Assembly: GCA_036770365.1 (NCBI GenBank)
Contig: DAIPJH010000001.1
Span: forward strand, 1 to 64,000
Source: DAIPJH01 sp036770365
Lineage (GTDB): Bacteria > Pseudomonadota > Alphaproteobacteria > Rickettsiales > UBA998
Reading direction: 5' to 3'
Length of the DNA: 64,000 nucleotides
In this document: positions 1 to 7,771 of the stretch, in pieces
How the letters are laid out: every line of letters starts with the position of its first letter
How positions within the stretch are numbered: the stretch's first letter is position 1
Notes under the pieces: model-generated
The model's input: the letters and a program-made list of their open reading frames with translations, nothing else
The model's database searches: none
What the model was told of the DNA's origin: nothing
Position numbers and translations under genes: made by a program

Positions 1-65
1 CATTTGGGGTTATAAAAGTCACAAACAACCATAATATTTTTATTATATAAACACGGAGCAAAGAC

Positions 66-230
66 ATGAAAAAGTTTACTAAATTCCTTAAGGACGAATC
101 TGGTGCAACCGCAATCGAGTATGGCTTGATCGCAGCACTTATTTCTATTGTCGCTATTGGTGCTATGGGTGACGTAGGCCAAGGCCTCGTCTCTTCTTTC
201 GATAAAGTATCTACCGAATTAAATAAATAG
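66..230 (+). CDS. flp: Flp/Fap-type pilin subunit (Tad pilus)
   Basis: A 54-residue prepilin, the major subunit type of the Tad/Flp type IVb pilus used for surface attachment. A short positively charged leader ends in a glycine at residue 13. It is followed by ATAIEYGLIAALIS, the classical Flp hydrophobic segment with Glu at +5 and Tyr at +6 after the predicted prepilin-peptidase cut. The C-terminal part is short and polar, as is normal for this family. A GGAG ribosome site (55-58) lies 7 bases before the ATG. The gene is monocistronic here, because a strong hairpin terminator follows within 25 bases. The cpa/tad assembly genes are not in the window and may lie upstream of base 1. Too short for most ORF callers, but the assignment is firm. 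Confidence 0.95.
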   Translation: MKKFTKFLKDESGATAIEYGLIAALISIVAIGAMGDVGQGLVSSFDKVSTELNK

Positions 231-250
231 TTTCTGATTTATAAACAAAA

Positions 251-287
251 AAGGCTGCTTCACTAATGTGAGGCAGCCTTTTTTTAT
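251..287 (+). terminator. Rho-independent terminator after the Flp pilin gene
   Basis: A 13-base arm (251-263) pairs with 268-280 with one G-T wobble around a TAAT loop, followed by a run of T. It isolates the pilin transcript from the curlin-like gene downstream. Confidence 0.92.
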
Positions 288-355
288 TTCAAGTTAATGT
301 ATTTTAAAAAGTATAGTTTATTTTGACTTCCAAAATTATAAAGTTTAGGTTAATA

Positions 356-370
356 TTAACTTTATTTTAA
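356..370. promoter_or_regulatory. Candidate CtrA-binding site (TTAA-N7-TTAA)
   Basis: TTAA at 356-359 and TTAA at 367-370 are separated by exactly 7 bases (the second is followed by C), which matches the alphaproteobacterial CtrA consensus. The site lies 25 to 39 bases upstream of the curlin-like start codon, a position suited to activation or repression. The surrounding DNA is very A+T rich, so a chance match is possible. The presence of divL, divK and pleD in the same window makes a CtrA regulon plausible. Confidence 0.4.
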
Positions 371-394
371 CTTTATTTATTTACTGTTAAGGGT

Positions 395-1168
395 ATGGAC
401 AAGCAGAACACACATCTTCTTATGCTCACGATGACCGTTGCTATGATCAGCATAGCATCGGAAGCATTCGCGGGAAATAGCAGCGCAACAGTTGAACAGA
501 CTGGCTTCGCCAACGCGGCTTCATCCTATCAAGAAGGCAATGACCAACACTTTGATGCGGTTTCCGTCGGGCAAGGTAATCTTATCTATAATTATCAGCA
601 AGGCAACACACAACAGTATCGAGGCAAACAAACAGGCGAAAATAATGTCTATGTCTCAGAGCAGTTTGTACATAACAACATCGCAAGTTTAGAACAAACG
701 GGGACGGCAAATACAGCAACTAATCTGCAAACAGGTGCGCTGAATCAGAACACAGGTACACAGATAGGTACAAACTCTGCACACACCCTACAAGCAGGCG
801 ATGCCAATAATACGACATCACAACAGACTGGCGTTGCCAACAACACTGAAATCCGCCAGCTTGGCTATAGTGACCGTGTACAAGCCTCACAAGAAGGTGA
901 AGGAAACGTCACCTCTGCACAACAAATCGGCAGCACAGGCCTTAACGAAGCTAACCTCTTACAACGTGGCAGCGGCAACGAAGCAAATCTTAGCCAATCG
1001 GGTAGCATGAACCAAGCTGTTACCCAACAAAATAACGAGCAGAACATGGTGGGCATTGGTCAAAATGGTGGCGCGAACGTCGTAAATGTTCAGCAATCGG
1101 GTACGGTCGATACCACAACAGTTAATCAAGGCGGATTAAATAACTCCGTCACCGCGCTACAACGCTAA
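395..1168 (+). CDS. Secreted curlin-repeat protein (CsgA/CsgB-like amyloid subunit)
   Basis: A 257-residue secreted protein with a signal peptide ending near AFA at residues 24-26. The remainder is a tandem array of short repeats with the pattern Q-x-G-x-x-N spaced by roughly 11 residues (for example QTGVANN, QSGSMNQ, QNGGANV), rich in Gln, Asn, Gly and Thr. This is the hallmark of curlin subunits, which form extracellular functional amyloid in biofilms. No csgG, csgE or csgF secretion partner is in the window. The start is uncertain: AAGGG lies only one base before the ATG, and another in-frame ATG exists at 422. A CtrA-type site sits just upstream. The repeat identity is clear; the precise role (major subunit or nucleator) is not. 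Confidence 0.85.
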   Translation: MDKQNTHLLMLTMTVAMISIASEAFAGNSSATVEQTGFANAASSYQEGNDQHFDAVSVGQGNLIYNYQQGNTQQYRGKQTGENNVYVSEQFVHNNIASLEQTGTANTATNLQTGALNQNTGTQIGTNSAHTLQAGDANNTTSQQTGVANNTEIRQLGYSDRVQASQEGEGNVTSAQQIGSTGLNEANLLQRGSGNEANLSQSGSMNQAVTQQNNEQNMVGIGQNGGANVVNVQQSGTVDTTTVNQGGLNNSVTALQR

Positions 1169-1261
1169 TCTTTCCTCAACACTATTCATGTAGTTTCAGT
1201 TTCTTCATTGTCTTTTTGGCTCTTCTTGTTATATAGCCTGTCTAGCAAGCTTTGTAGCCAG

Positions 1262-2506
1262 ATGAGTCCTATGTATCACTCCCGCCATATTCAACACATC
1301 CATCGTTTTTTGTGGATACTGTTTTCACTCACACTACTCAATGCCTGTGCTGCGCTGCCGCGCCATATAGCTGTTCCTGAAAAGATCAGCCAAGAAGTTG
1401 CTGTGGATGGCTTTCCTTCATCCATTCGCTTTTGGGCAGATGAAGCACCTGAGGATTTTGCCCAAATGATTGCCAAGCGTGCGGAAGCCTACCGCAGCAT
1501 GCACGTGGCCTATTACAAAGCCCATGGGAGCTACCCTCCTGTTAACTATCTTGCAATCTCTGGTGGGGCGTATGATGGGGCATTTGGCGCAGGTCTCTTA
1601 TGTGGATGGAGCGATGCTGGAACGCGCCCTGACTTCTCTCTCGTTACAGGTGTCAGTACGGGCGCACTCATTGCCCCTTTTGTCTATATAGGTAAGAAAT
1701 ATGACCCGCTGTTACATACAGTCTATACCAACACCAAATCCGACAATATTTTTATCACCAGCATTTGGATGTTACTCGATGGTCTAACGGGAGGATTAGC
1801 ACTGATCGACAGTACCCCGCTTGAACATAGCATCAACACGAGTATCACTCCTGAAATTGTCAAAGAAATGGCAGAACAAAACCGCAAAGGGAAAAAACTC
1901 TATATTGCAACGACGAATATGGAGGCGCAGCGCGGTGTCATTTGGGATATTGGTGAGATTGCCGCCAGTGGCAACCCTAAATCCCTTACACTTATCCACC
2001 AGATCATGCTCGCTTCTGCCTCTGTCCCTGGGATTTTCCAACCCGTCTTTATTGATGTCCATGCAGGCAATACACACTACACAGAAATTCATGCAGATGG
2101 CGGTGTCACCTCCCAAGTCTTCGCCTACCCTCTTAAAATCAACCGCGCTGTGATCGAAGCTATCATGCAAAATGGATTTGAGCGGCATCTCTATATTATC
2201 CGCAACAGCAAAGTCAGCCCAGAGTACCATACGATGGACCCGTGGGTATTATCACTGTCACAACGCTCGTTGGAGACATTGATAAAATATCAGGGTCTTG
2301 GCGATCTTTACCGCCTGTATGTTGCCACCAAACGTGACGGTGTTCACTACCACCTTGCGACCATCCCGTCTGATTTTAAAGCTGAATCCAAAGAACTGTT
2401 TGACCCCAACTACATGCGCCAGCTCTTCCAAGTAGGATATGCCATGGGTAAATCGGGATCAAGCTGGCAAGCTTCCCCTCCGGGGGTGGAATATGCTGGG
2501 AAATAA
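1262..2506 (+). CDS. Patatin-like phospholipase lipoprotein
   Basis: Predicted serine acyl hydrolase anchored as a lipoprotein. The N-terminus carries a hydrophobic signal with a lipobox (LLNAC). The patatin fold is shown by a glycine-rich oxyanion stretch (SGGAYDGAFGAG), the nucleophile elbow GVSTG (G-x-S-x-G) and a DGG motif carrying the catalytic Asp near HADGG. The family hydrolyses membrane lipids, and members act as effectors or in envelope lipid turnover. The open frame extends to a TTG at 1208, but ATG 1262 or 1271 places the signal peptide better; neither has a convincing ribosome site. Substrate unknown. It follows the curlin-like gene by about 100 bases, so cotranscription is possible. 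It converges on the membrane-protein genes to the right. Confidence 0.82.
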   Translation: MSPMYHSRHIQHIHRFLWILFSLTLLNACAALPRHIAVPEKISQEVAVDGFPSSIRFWADEAPEDFAQMIAKRAEAYRSMHVAYYKAHGSYPPVNYLAISGGAYDGAFGAGLLCGWSDAGTRPDFSLVTGVSTGALIAPFVYIGKKYDPLLHTVYTNTKSDNIFITSIWMLLDGLTGGLALIDSTPLEHSINTSITPEIVKEMAEQNRKGKKLYIATTNMEAQRGVIWDIGEIAASGNPKSLTLIHQIMLASASVPGIFQPVFIDVHAGNTHYTEIHADGGVTSQVFAYPLKINRAVIEAIMQNGFERHLYIIRNSKVSPEYHTMDPWVLSLSQRSLETLIKYQGLGDLYRLYVATKRDGVHYHLATIPSDFKAESKELFDPNYMRQLFQVGYAMGKSGSSWQASPPGVEYAGK

Positions 2507-2520
2507 AATCATTTTCTTAC

Positions 2521-3090
2521 TTACAAATGCCCCTCAATCCGTCTATCAGGCAGAAACCATATCGCGGCGACGAGGATGTAAAGGGTGATGGAAAGCCATG
2601 CTTGTACGAAGGCGAGCGCGATAGCTACGGCGTAAAGCAGAATAGAGAGTTTGGTTTTGCTATCTTTACCGAGGGCTTTAGCGAGGATAGAGTCATCACC
2701 ATGCAAGATGAATAGGCTGTGCGCTAGAATATAATATGCCACGCCGGCCATCAGCAGCACCACGCCATAGAGCGCGACAGGCAAGGTCGCCAAGCTGTTT
2801 TCACCCATCCAGCCTGTGGCAAAAGGAATCAGCGATAGCCAAAAAAGCAAATGCAAATTTGCCCATAACACGCAGCCATTGACCTTATGCGCGGCATGAA
2901 GCATGTGATGATGGTTGTTCCAATAAATCCCGACATACGCAAAACTAAGGACATAACTGAGAAAAACAGGAATCAAGGCAGCAAGGTCGCTAAACGCTGT
3001 GCCGTGCGGTACTTTGAGTTCTAACACCATAATCGTGATGATAATAGCGATCACCCCATCACTAAAGGCTTCTAAGCGATTTTTATCCAT
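2521..3090 (-). CDS. TMEM175-family (DUF1211) potassium channel-like membrane protein
   Basis: A 189-residue protein with about five to six transmembrane helices. It opens with R-L-E-A-F-S-D-G-V-I-A-I-I-I-T, the signature of helix 1 in bacterial TMEM175 (DUF1211) proteins, where FSDGV lines the potassium-selective pore. A histidine cluster (NNHHHM) follows helix 2, as is common in this family. Bacterial members have a single six-helix repeat and assemble as tetramers. A GAGG ribosome site precedes the ATG. It is the last gene of a leftward group with the COG4705-like membrane protein and the small secreted protein. Family call is good; ion specificity here is inferred from the family only. 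Confidence 0.85.
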   Translation of the reverse strand: MDKNRLEAFSDGVIAIIITIMVLELKVPHGTAFSDLAALIPVFLSYVLSFAYVGIYWNNHHHMLHAAHKVNGCVLWANLHLLFWLSLIPFATGWMGENSLATLPVALYGVVLLMAGVAYYILAHSLFILHGDDSILAKALGKDSKTKLSILLYAVAIALAFVQAWLSITLYILVAAIWFLPDRRIEGHL

Positions 3091-3118
3091 CCCTTACCTC
3101 TTTTATACCATTTGCGTT

Positions 3119-3862
3119 TTATACCATTTGCGCTTTATGTCTGCGGTGCGCCCAGAAAATACAGCCGACAAGTACAACAAAAAGCACCGCTGATGAGCCG
3201 ATTGTGCCGAGATTTAGCCCACCTTTTTCTATGGGCTTAGTCAACACGTCACCCATCGTAGCACCAAAAGGGCGCGTGAGGATGAACGCTAACCAGAACA
3301 AGAGTATTTTATTGAGTTTGGTGTAGAAATTCGCCCATGTGATAAACGCGATGACGGTGGCAATCAATAGCGCACCGCCCATAAATCCTAGCCCTGAGTC
3401 ATCTGCAAGATAATCCCCCAGCGCAGTGCCGAGCGTGTTGGAAAATAATATCGCGGTCCAATAAAACAGCTCGCCTTTGGTGGAATTAACTGCCGTAACA
3501 GAAAGCGAACCAACACCCGCGCGCCACGTTGCCAAAATGATGATGAGCAATGTCACCAACAATGTCGAACCTGTGGCGTAACCAAGCCCTAGCGTTCTGT
3601 CCATATAATCGGACATGGTCGTGCCTGCGGTGCTGGTTGATAAAATCACCATCCAATACAAAAAAGGATGGTAGGCTTTTGCTTTGAGTTGCGCGACCAG
3701 CGTCACCAGAAACATACTCATCAAAATCATCGAGCTGGCAGCATACCCAACCTTAAGCGTCATCGAAAGTAAATCCCCCGCTGTCTCGCCAAGCGTGGTC
3801 GCACATATCTTCATAATCCAAAAGGATAAGGTAATCGCAGGGAGCTTACTTTGGGTAGGCAT
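3119..3862 (-). CDS. COG4705-like multi-pass membrane protein with fourfold internal repeat
   Basis: A 247-residue protein that is almost wholly membrane-embedded, with about eight helices. It carries four copies of a small-residue motif ending in aspartate: TLGETAGD, TAGTTMSD, TLGTALGD and PFGATMGD, each at a helix start and spaced by about 50-65 residues. This pseudo-fourfold architecture with buried acidic residues is typical of ion transporters. I recognise it as the uncharacterised COG4705 family, whose function is not established. An AGAGAG ribosome site lies 5 bases before the ATG. It follows the small secreted protein by 12 bases and precedes the TMEM175-like channel by 28 bases, so an operon with an ion-handling role is likely but not proven. 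Confidence 0.7.
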   Translation of the reverse strand: MPTQSKLPAITLSFWIMKICATTLGETAGDLLSMTLKVGYAASSMILMSMFLVTLVAQLKAKAYHPFLYWMVILSTSTAGTTMSDYMDRTLGLGYATGSTLLVTLLIIILATWRAGVGSLSVTAVNSTKGELFYWTAILFSNTLGTALGDYLADDSGLGFMGGALLIATVIAFITWANFYTKLNKILLFWLAFILTRPFGATMGDVLTKPIEKGGLNLGTIGSSAVLFVVLVGCIFWAHRRHKAQMV

Positions 3863-3874
3863 AATTTCTCTCTT

Positions 3875-4267
3875 TTATTTCCAAATAAAATGAACGCGCA
3901 CTGACTCATCGCTGACAATCGTCACTTGTTTTTTGTTGGTTTGTCCTACGCCTTCAACGCTATATTCACCAAGCGGCAATTTTACATACATCAACGGCCC
4001 ACCAACGGCGTCCAGCACCACTGCATTTTGCATATCACGAATGATAATATGCTCATCACCAGTATAATGCCCTGTATCGTCGGCGTTGATAATCTCAAGA
4101 TTATAGCCTTTCTTCGCCGCTGAGAGCGCGTCAATCTCTTCTTGACCAATGCCGCCATAGATAAACGATACCGCACCTTGCTGATGCACTTCAAGTGCCT
4201 GTACGGGCATTGTTATCAATGCCATAGCCGCACATACAACCAACACCACTAGCGTCTTTTTCATCAT
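3875..4267 (-). CDS. Small secreted protein, carboxypeptidase-regulatory-like beta fold
   Basis: A 130-residue protein with a clear signal peptide (MMKKTLVVLVVCAAMAL, cut near VQA). The mature part is beta-rich. It ends in a segment of the type LPLGEYSVEGVGQ followed by a strand, which resembles the carboxypeptidase regulatory-like or transthyretin-like sandwich seen in many small periplasmic proteins of proteobacteria. No catalytic motif is visible. It is first in the leftward group 4267 to 2521 together with two membrane proteins. Start choice between two adjacent ATG codons is open; AGGGG lies just upstream. Function unknown; periplasmic location is well supported. Confidence 0.7.
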   Translation of the reverse strand: MMKKTLVVLVVCAAMALITMPVQALEVHQQGAVSFIYGGIGQEEIDALSAAKKGYNLEIINADDTGHYTGDEHIIIRDMQNAVVLDAVGGPLMYVKLPLGEYSVEGVGQTNKKQVTIVSDESVRVHFIWK

Positions 4268-4349
4268 TGCCCCTGTTGAACTCTGAATAACATTTTAAAT
4301 AGTAATTTCCTGCTTTCACTAGCATGGCAAGTAAAAAATCTGATTGGAC

Positions 4350-5225
4350 TTATACTTTACCTACGGCAGGGCTAGGTAGCCCACAAAACTTCATGAGCGT
4401 CTCTTTGTGTCCAGCAACAAAAGACGGGTTAGCCATAGGGTAAACCGTTCCGTTTTGCTCGATCGTAGCTTCTTTGCCATACGTCATAGGCCTCTTCGTT
4501 ACATCATTTAAAAGCATACCACCAGCGGCGCGCAATATTGCATCAGGTCCAGCCGTATCCCACGTAGAACTAAATTTAGTTCCCACAGCTAAATCGCTTT
4601 CGCCTTCGGCAATCAAGCAAATCCGTCGAGCATTTGTTTTGCGTGCTAATTCTTTTTCCTGCAATAATTCGCTTAAGCCCATCTTTTCAAAATCCGTTGC
4701 AGTGTCCTTGTGACCGACAGCAATACGCAATTGATCTTTAGTCGTGGCGGGTCTTGCATCGATAATCACTGGAAGCTCTTCACCGCGTTGTCGATATGCT
4801 TTTCCATTACTTCCCGTATAGTAAAGCAATTGTTGCGAAGGGAAATAGACCGCACCCAAAACTGGTTTACCATGATCAATAAGGGCAATATTTACTGCAA
4901 AATCGTCCTGACCTTTAATGAAGCTCTTTGTACCATCCAATGGATCCATGAGCCAAAACACATCATTATGTTCAACAATAGATTGGCTCAATGCCAAATC
5001 ATTTTCTTCGGATACAATAGGAATATTAGGAGAGATTTTCTGAAGTTCCGCCATTAGATAATGATGCGACGCGGTATCTGCCCTCGTAAAAGGAGAGGGT
5101 TTACCATAGGTGGTTTTTTCTACTATACCCAGCTCACCACTAGCACGCACGCCCATAATACTTTGTCCCGCCGCTTTAGCGATATTGGGGAGTTGACCTG
5201 CTAGTAGTGCTAAATTTGGCTTCAT
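4350..5225 (-). CDS. cysQ: 3'(2'),5'-bisphosphate nucleotidase
   Basis: Magnesium-dependent phosphatase of the inositol monophosphatase superfamily that removes the 3' phosphate of PAP (adenosine 3',5'-bisphosphate), a by-product of sulfate assimilation and of phosphopantetheinyl transfer. The metal-binding motifs are present in order: an EEN near residue 78, DPLDGTKSFIKG around residue 95, and WDTAGPDAI near residue 222. At 291 residues it is slightly longer than E. coli CysQ. AGGGGA provides a ribosome site before the ATG. It stands alone, with a tRNA-Ser gene about 60 bases upstream on the same strand. Other members of this superfamily act on inositol phosphates; the spacing of motifs favours CysQ. 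Confidence 0.9.
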   Translation of the reverse strand: MKPNLALLAGQLPNIAKAAGQSIMGVRASGELGIVEKTTYGKPSPFTRADTASHHYLMAELQKISPNIPIVSEENDLALSQSIVEHNDVFWLMDPLDGTKSFIKGQDDFAVNIALIDHGKPVLGAVYFPSQQLLYYTGSNGKAYRQRGEELPVIIDARPATTKDQLRIAVGHKDTATDFEKMGLSELLQEKELARKTNARRICLIAEGESDLAVGTKFSSTWDTAGPDAILRAAGGMLLNDVTKRPMTYGKEATIEQNGTVYPMANPSFVAGHKETLMKFCGLPSPAVGKV

Positions 5226-5287
5226 ACTCGTCCCCTATCGAAAGCTTCATAAAGGAAGATTAGTCTCAATTCTGAAAAATCATTCAA

Positions 5288-5378
5288 TGGCGGAGTCGGA
5301 GAGATTCGAACTCTCGATACGGGTTCGCCGTATACACACTTTCCAGGCGTGCGCCTTCAACCGCTCGGCCACGACTCC
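5288..5378 (-). tRNA. tRNA-Ser (anticodon GGA)
   Basis: On the minus strand the sequence starts GGAGTCG and ends CGACTCC, then discriminator G and an encoded CCA, giving a 7-pair acceptor stem. The anticodon arm (CACGC stem, loop CTGGAAA) shows GGA, which reads UCC and UCU. A long variable arm with the stem TACGG/CCGTA and a T-loop containing TTCGAAT confirm a class II serine tRNA. Total length with CCA is 91 bases. Confidence 0.97.
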
Positions 5379-5475
5379 AACGCAATAAAGCACCTAAAGA
5401 TTCAATGTAAACATGTCAAGCAAACTATCATTTTTTTATTAAAACAAGGCAATAAGTATATGGCACAGCAAAACA

Positions 5476-6258
5476 TCACATAAAACTAGCCATATCTTTT
5501 GTTATATTCGCAATTAACGCGTTCTGCGCTCCAATAACACAAAGCCCACTACCAAGCATCCGAAGACCAGAATTTTCTGCAAAGCGCACTTCATGCTGCC
5601 ATGTGGTTGCAACGGGAAGGTCGCGCAGCATGGCAACCATCTCTTCATGTAGTGCGGCTTCCAGCAAAGGATACCATAGTACGATCACCGCCTGATGCCA
5701 ACGCTGATGTAATTTCAAAACAAACTCCGCGGCGGACTTATACTCGGTCTTGATCTCGTAGCTTGGATCTATCAACACCACACCCCGACTCCCTGCTGCA
5801 GCCCCAGCCAAAGACATAACACCTGCATAGCCATCCCTTTTATATAAACGTAGATTCCCAGCTTTGATACGCATACGTAGTGCAGCAAATTCTTGAGGAT
5901 GTAGTTCAAAAAGATGTAGCTCATCGTGAGGGCGCAACAAACAACGTGCAATCTGCGGCGAGCCACCATACCACGATTTACCATAGCGAGACTGCGTGAT
6001 ATCTTGCACTTTAGCATAAGGATGTTGTTTGGGAATCGCACCTGAAGCCAGCAAAAAATTAATTCCTTTTTCGGCTTCGCCTGTCTTTCTCGCTTGCTCA
6101 TCGCTCAGGTCGTAGACGCCACGCCCTGAATGCGTTTCCATATAAACAAGTGGTTCTTGATGATCGCGCACCATTGCATCTAAAACATACGCAAGAGCAG
6201 CGTGTTTATGCACGTCTGCAAGATTACCTGCATGGTAGCCATGTTGATAGGAAAGCAT
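5476..6258 (-). CDS. rlmJ: 23S rRNA (adenine2030-N6)-methyltransferase
   Basis: Methylates A2030 of 23S rRNA using S-adenosylmethionine. The protein begins with the diagnostic SYQHGYHAGNLADVHKH (residues 3-19 after the ATG) and carries IDPSYE, the DPPY-type catalytic motif of this family with Ser in place of the second Pro. Length of 260 residues is close to E. coli RlmJ (280). The open frame extends back to a TTG at 6273, but the ATG at 6258 has AAGGA a few bases upstream and gives the conserved N-terminus, so I use it. A single gene, divergent from era. Role is housekeeping ribosome maturation. Confidence 0.93.
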   Translation of the reverse strand: MLSYQHGYHAGNLADVHKHAALAYVLDAMVRDHQEPLVYMETHSGRGVYDLSDEQARKTGEAEKGINFLLASGAIPKQHPYAKVQDITQSRYGKSWYGGSPQIARCLLRPHDELHLFELHPQEFAALRMRIKAGNLRLYKRDGYAGVMSLAGAAAGSRGVVLIDPSYEIKTEYKSAAEFVLKLHQRWHQAVIVLWYPLLEAALHEEMVAMLRDLPVATTWQHEVRFAENSGLRMLGSGLCVIGAQNALIANITKDMASFM

Positions 6259-6371
6259 AGTATCCTTATGCAATGCTGCTGCGCAATATAAAGGATCATT
6301 ATGTAATTTCTTTTACAAAATGCAAGAAACTATCCGCTTTGTAGGCGGCATAGAGGCAGATATATGTTAAA

Positions 6372-7394
6372 ATGATTGTCACCATACATAGAAAACGCTA
6401 TGACGTGCGCATGACACATAATATAGACGATGATTTTGAAGATGCAGACGATGGTGATGAAGGGTTAGATAATGACCCGATTTACCGCGCTACGCCTGTG
6501 CAGACCACCACTCGCTGTGGATATGCAGCGATTATTGGCGCGCCAAATGCAGGGAAATCTACCCTCATCAATCGCCTCGTTGGCTCTAAGGTAGCGATTG
6601 TTTCGCCAAAAGTGCAAACCACACGCAACCGTATTCTCGGTATTTCACTCTATGGGCTTTCACAAATTATTTTGTGTGATACCCCCGGAATCTTCAACGC
6701 AAAAGCGAAGTTCGAGAAAGCGATGGTTGCCTCTGCCTTTGCGGGTGCGCGTGACGCAGATGTGATTTTGCTAATGATAGATTGCTATAAAGGCTTATGC
6801 GCCAACACACGTAGCATCATCGAATCACTTGAAGGTAATTCCACCCCTATCATTGTGGTACTCAACAAAATTGATAATGTCGACAAAGCCAAATTGCCGG
6901 CACTCTTGCAAGAAATCAGCACGGCACTTCCTAATTTTGATCGTGTCTTCATGATTTCCGCCTATAAAGGTGATGGCGTTGAAGATTTGCAAATCTATCT
7001 CGCAGAAAAACTACCTGAGAGCGTCTGGCTCTACCCTGAAGATCATATTACTGACGTGCCAATGCGCGCACTCGCCGCCGAAGTAACACGTGAAAAGCTG
7101 TTTATGCGCCTGCGCGAAGAAGTCCCCTACTCCATTGCAGTTGAAACCGAATCATGGGAAGAAAAAAAAGACGGTAGCGTCAAAATCTCTCAAGTGATTT
7201 ATGTGCGTACCGAAGGGCAAAAGAAAATCGTGCTGGGACATAAAGGTGAGATGCTCAAACTAATTGGACAACATTCTCGCGAAACACTATCGCGCATGAT
7301 GGAGCGCACCATCCATCTGTTCCTATTCGTCAAAATTGCCGAAAACTGGAAAGAAAACCGCGAGTTTTATGAGTCGATCGGGTTAGAATTTTAG
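6372..7394 (+). CDS. era: GTPase Era (30S ribosomal subunit assembly)
   Basis: Essential GTPase that binds the 3' end of 16S rRNA during 30S maturation. Visible motifs: G1 GAPNAGKST, G3 DTPG, G4 NKID, and a C-terminal KH RNA-binding domain with the GHKGEMLKLIG turn. At 340 residues it is about 40 longer than E. coli Era. The excess is an N-terminal acidic stretch (DDDFEDADDGDEG) before the G domain. No strong ribosome site precedes ATG 6372; an in-frame ATG at 6411 would shorten the tail but keep the acidic segment. In many alphaproteobacteria era follows rnc; here it stands alone, divergent from rlmJ. Confidence 0.96.
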   Translation: MIVTIHRKRYDVRMTHNIDDDFEDADDGDEGLDNDPIYRATPVQTTTRCGYAAIIGAPNAGKSTLINRLVGSKVAIVSPKVQTTRNRILGISLYGLSQIILCDTPGIFNAKAKFEKAMVASAFAGARDADVILLMIDCYKGLCANTRSIIESLEGNSTPIIVVLNKIDNVDKAKLPALLQEISTALPNFDRVFMISAYKGDGVEDLQIYLAEKLPESVWLYPEDHITDVPMRALAAEVTREKLFMRLREEVPYSIAVETESWEEKKDGSVKISQVIYVRTEGQKKIVLGHKGEMLKLIGQHSRETLSRMMERTIHLFLFVKIAENWKENREFYESIGLEF

Positions 7395-7432
7395 ATATAA
7401 CATTCCAAATAATTTCTCCTTATTTGAAAACG

Positions 7433-7465
7433 CAACTAAGTTTTCTCTTGGGGAAAGCTTAGTTG
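7433..7465. terminator. Hairpin between convergent genes, probable bidirectional terminator
   Basis: CAACTAAG (7433-7440) pairs with CTTAGTTG (7458-7465). The pairing continues inward through T-rich and GGAAAG strands with wobbles, giving about 15 pairs. It lies between era (+) and the small membrane gene (-). The T-tract is short on both sides, so efficiency is uncertain. Confidence 0.55.
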
Positions 7466-7478
7466 AAAAGAGCATAGT

Positions 7479-7757
7479 CTAACTCTTTTTATTTTCCTCA
7501 GACGGCGTTACCTCTCGATACTCCGTCTCAATGATCGTCACATGCTGATTTTCGTTACCGTAAACATGGGTTTCGTGAACTTCCATCGTAGCATCGGCAT
7601 TACCAAGAATACCGCGTGCGCGCAACCAATAGACCACACCAAGAATCACCAGCACTGCCGCAGTCAGCATAAACACAAACATGCCAAGCATAAACATACC
7701 TGCAAGTAGCAGCCCAACGAAGCATAATTGCAAAAAACGGATAATAAACGTACCCAT
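7479..7757 (-). CDS. Small membrane protein of unknown function downstream of fliP
   Basis: A 92-residue protein with two closely packed hydrophobic helices (residues 5-45, FVGLLLAGMFMLGMFVFMLTA and following, ending in VVYWLRARG). A polar, acidic cytoplasmic tail is rich in Glu, Thr and Val (residues 50-92). GAGGTG lies before the ATG. It follows fliP by 14 bases on the same strand, so it is likely cotranscribed with the fliO-fliP group. I do not recognise the family. It may be only a passenger of the operon. Confidence 0.6.
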   Translation of the reverse strand: MGTFIIRFLQLCFVGLLLAGMFMLGMFVFMLTAAVLVILGVVYWLRARGILGNADATMEVHETHVYGNENQHVTIIETEYREVTPSEENKKS

Positions 7758-7771
7758 AGCACCTCTGGAAT

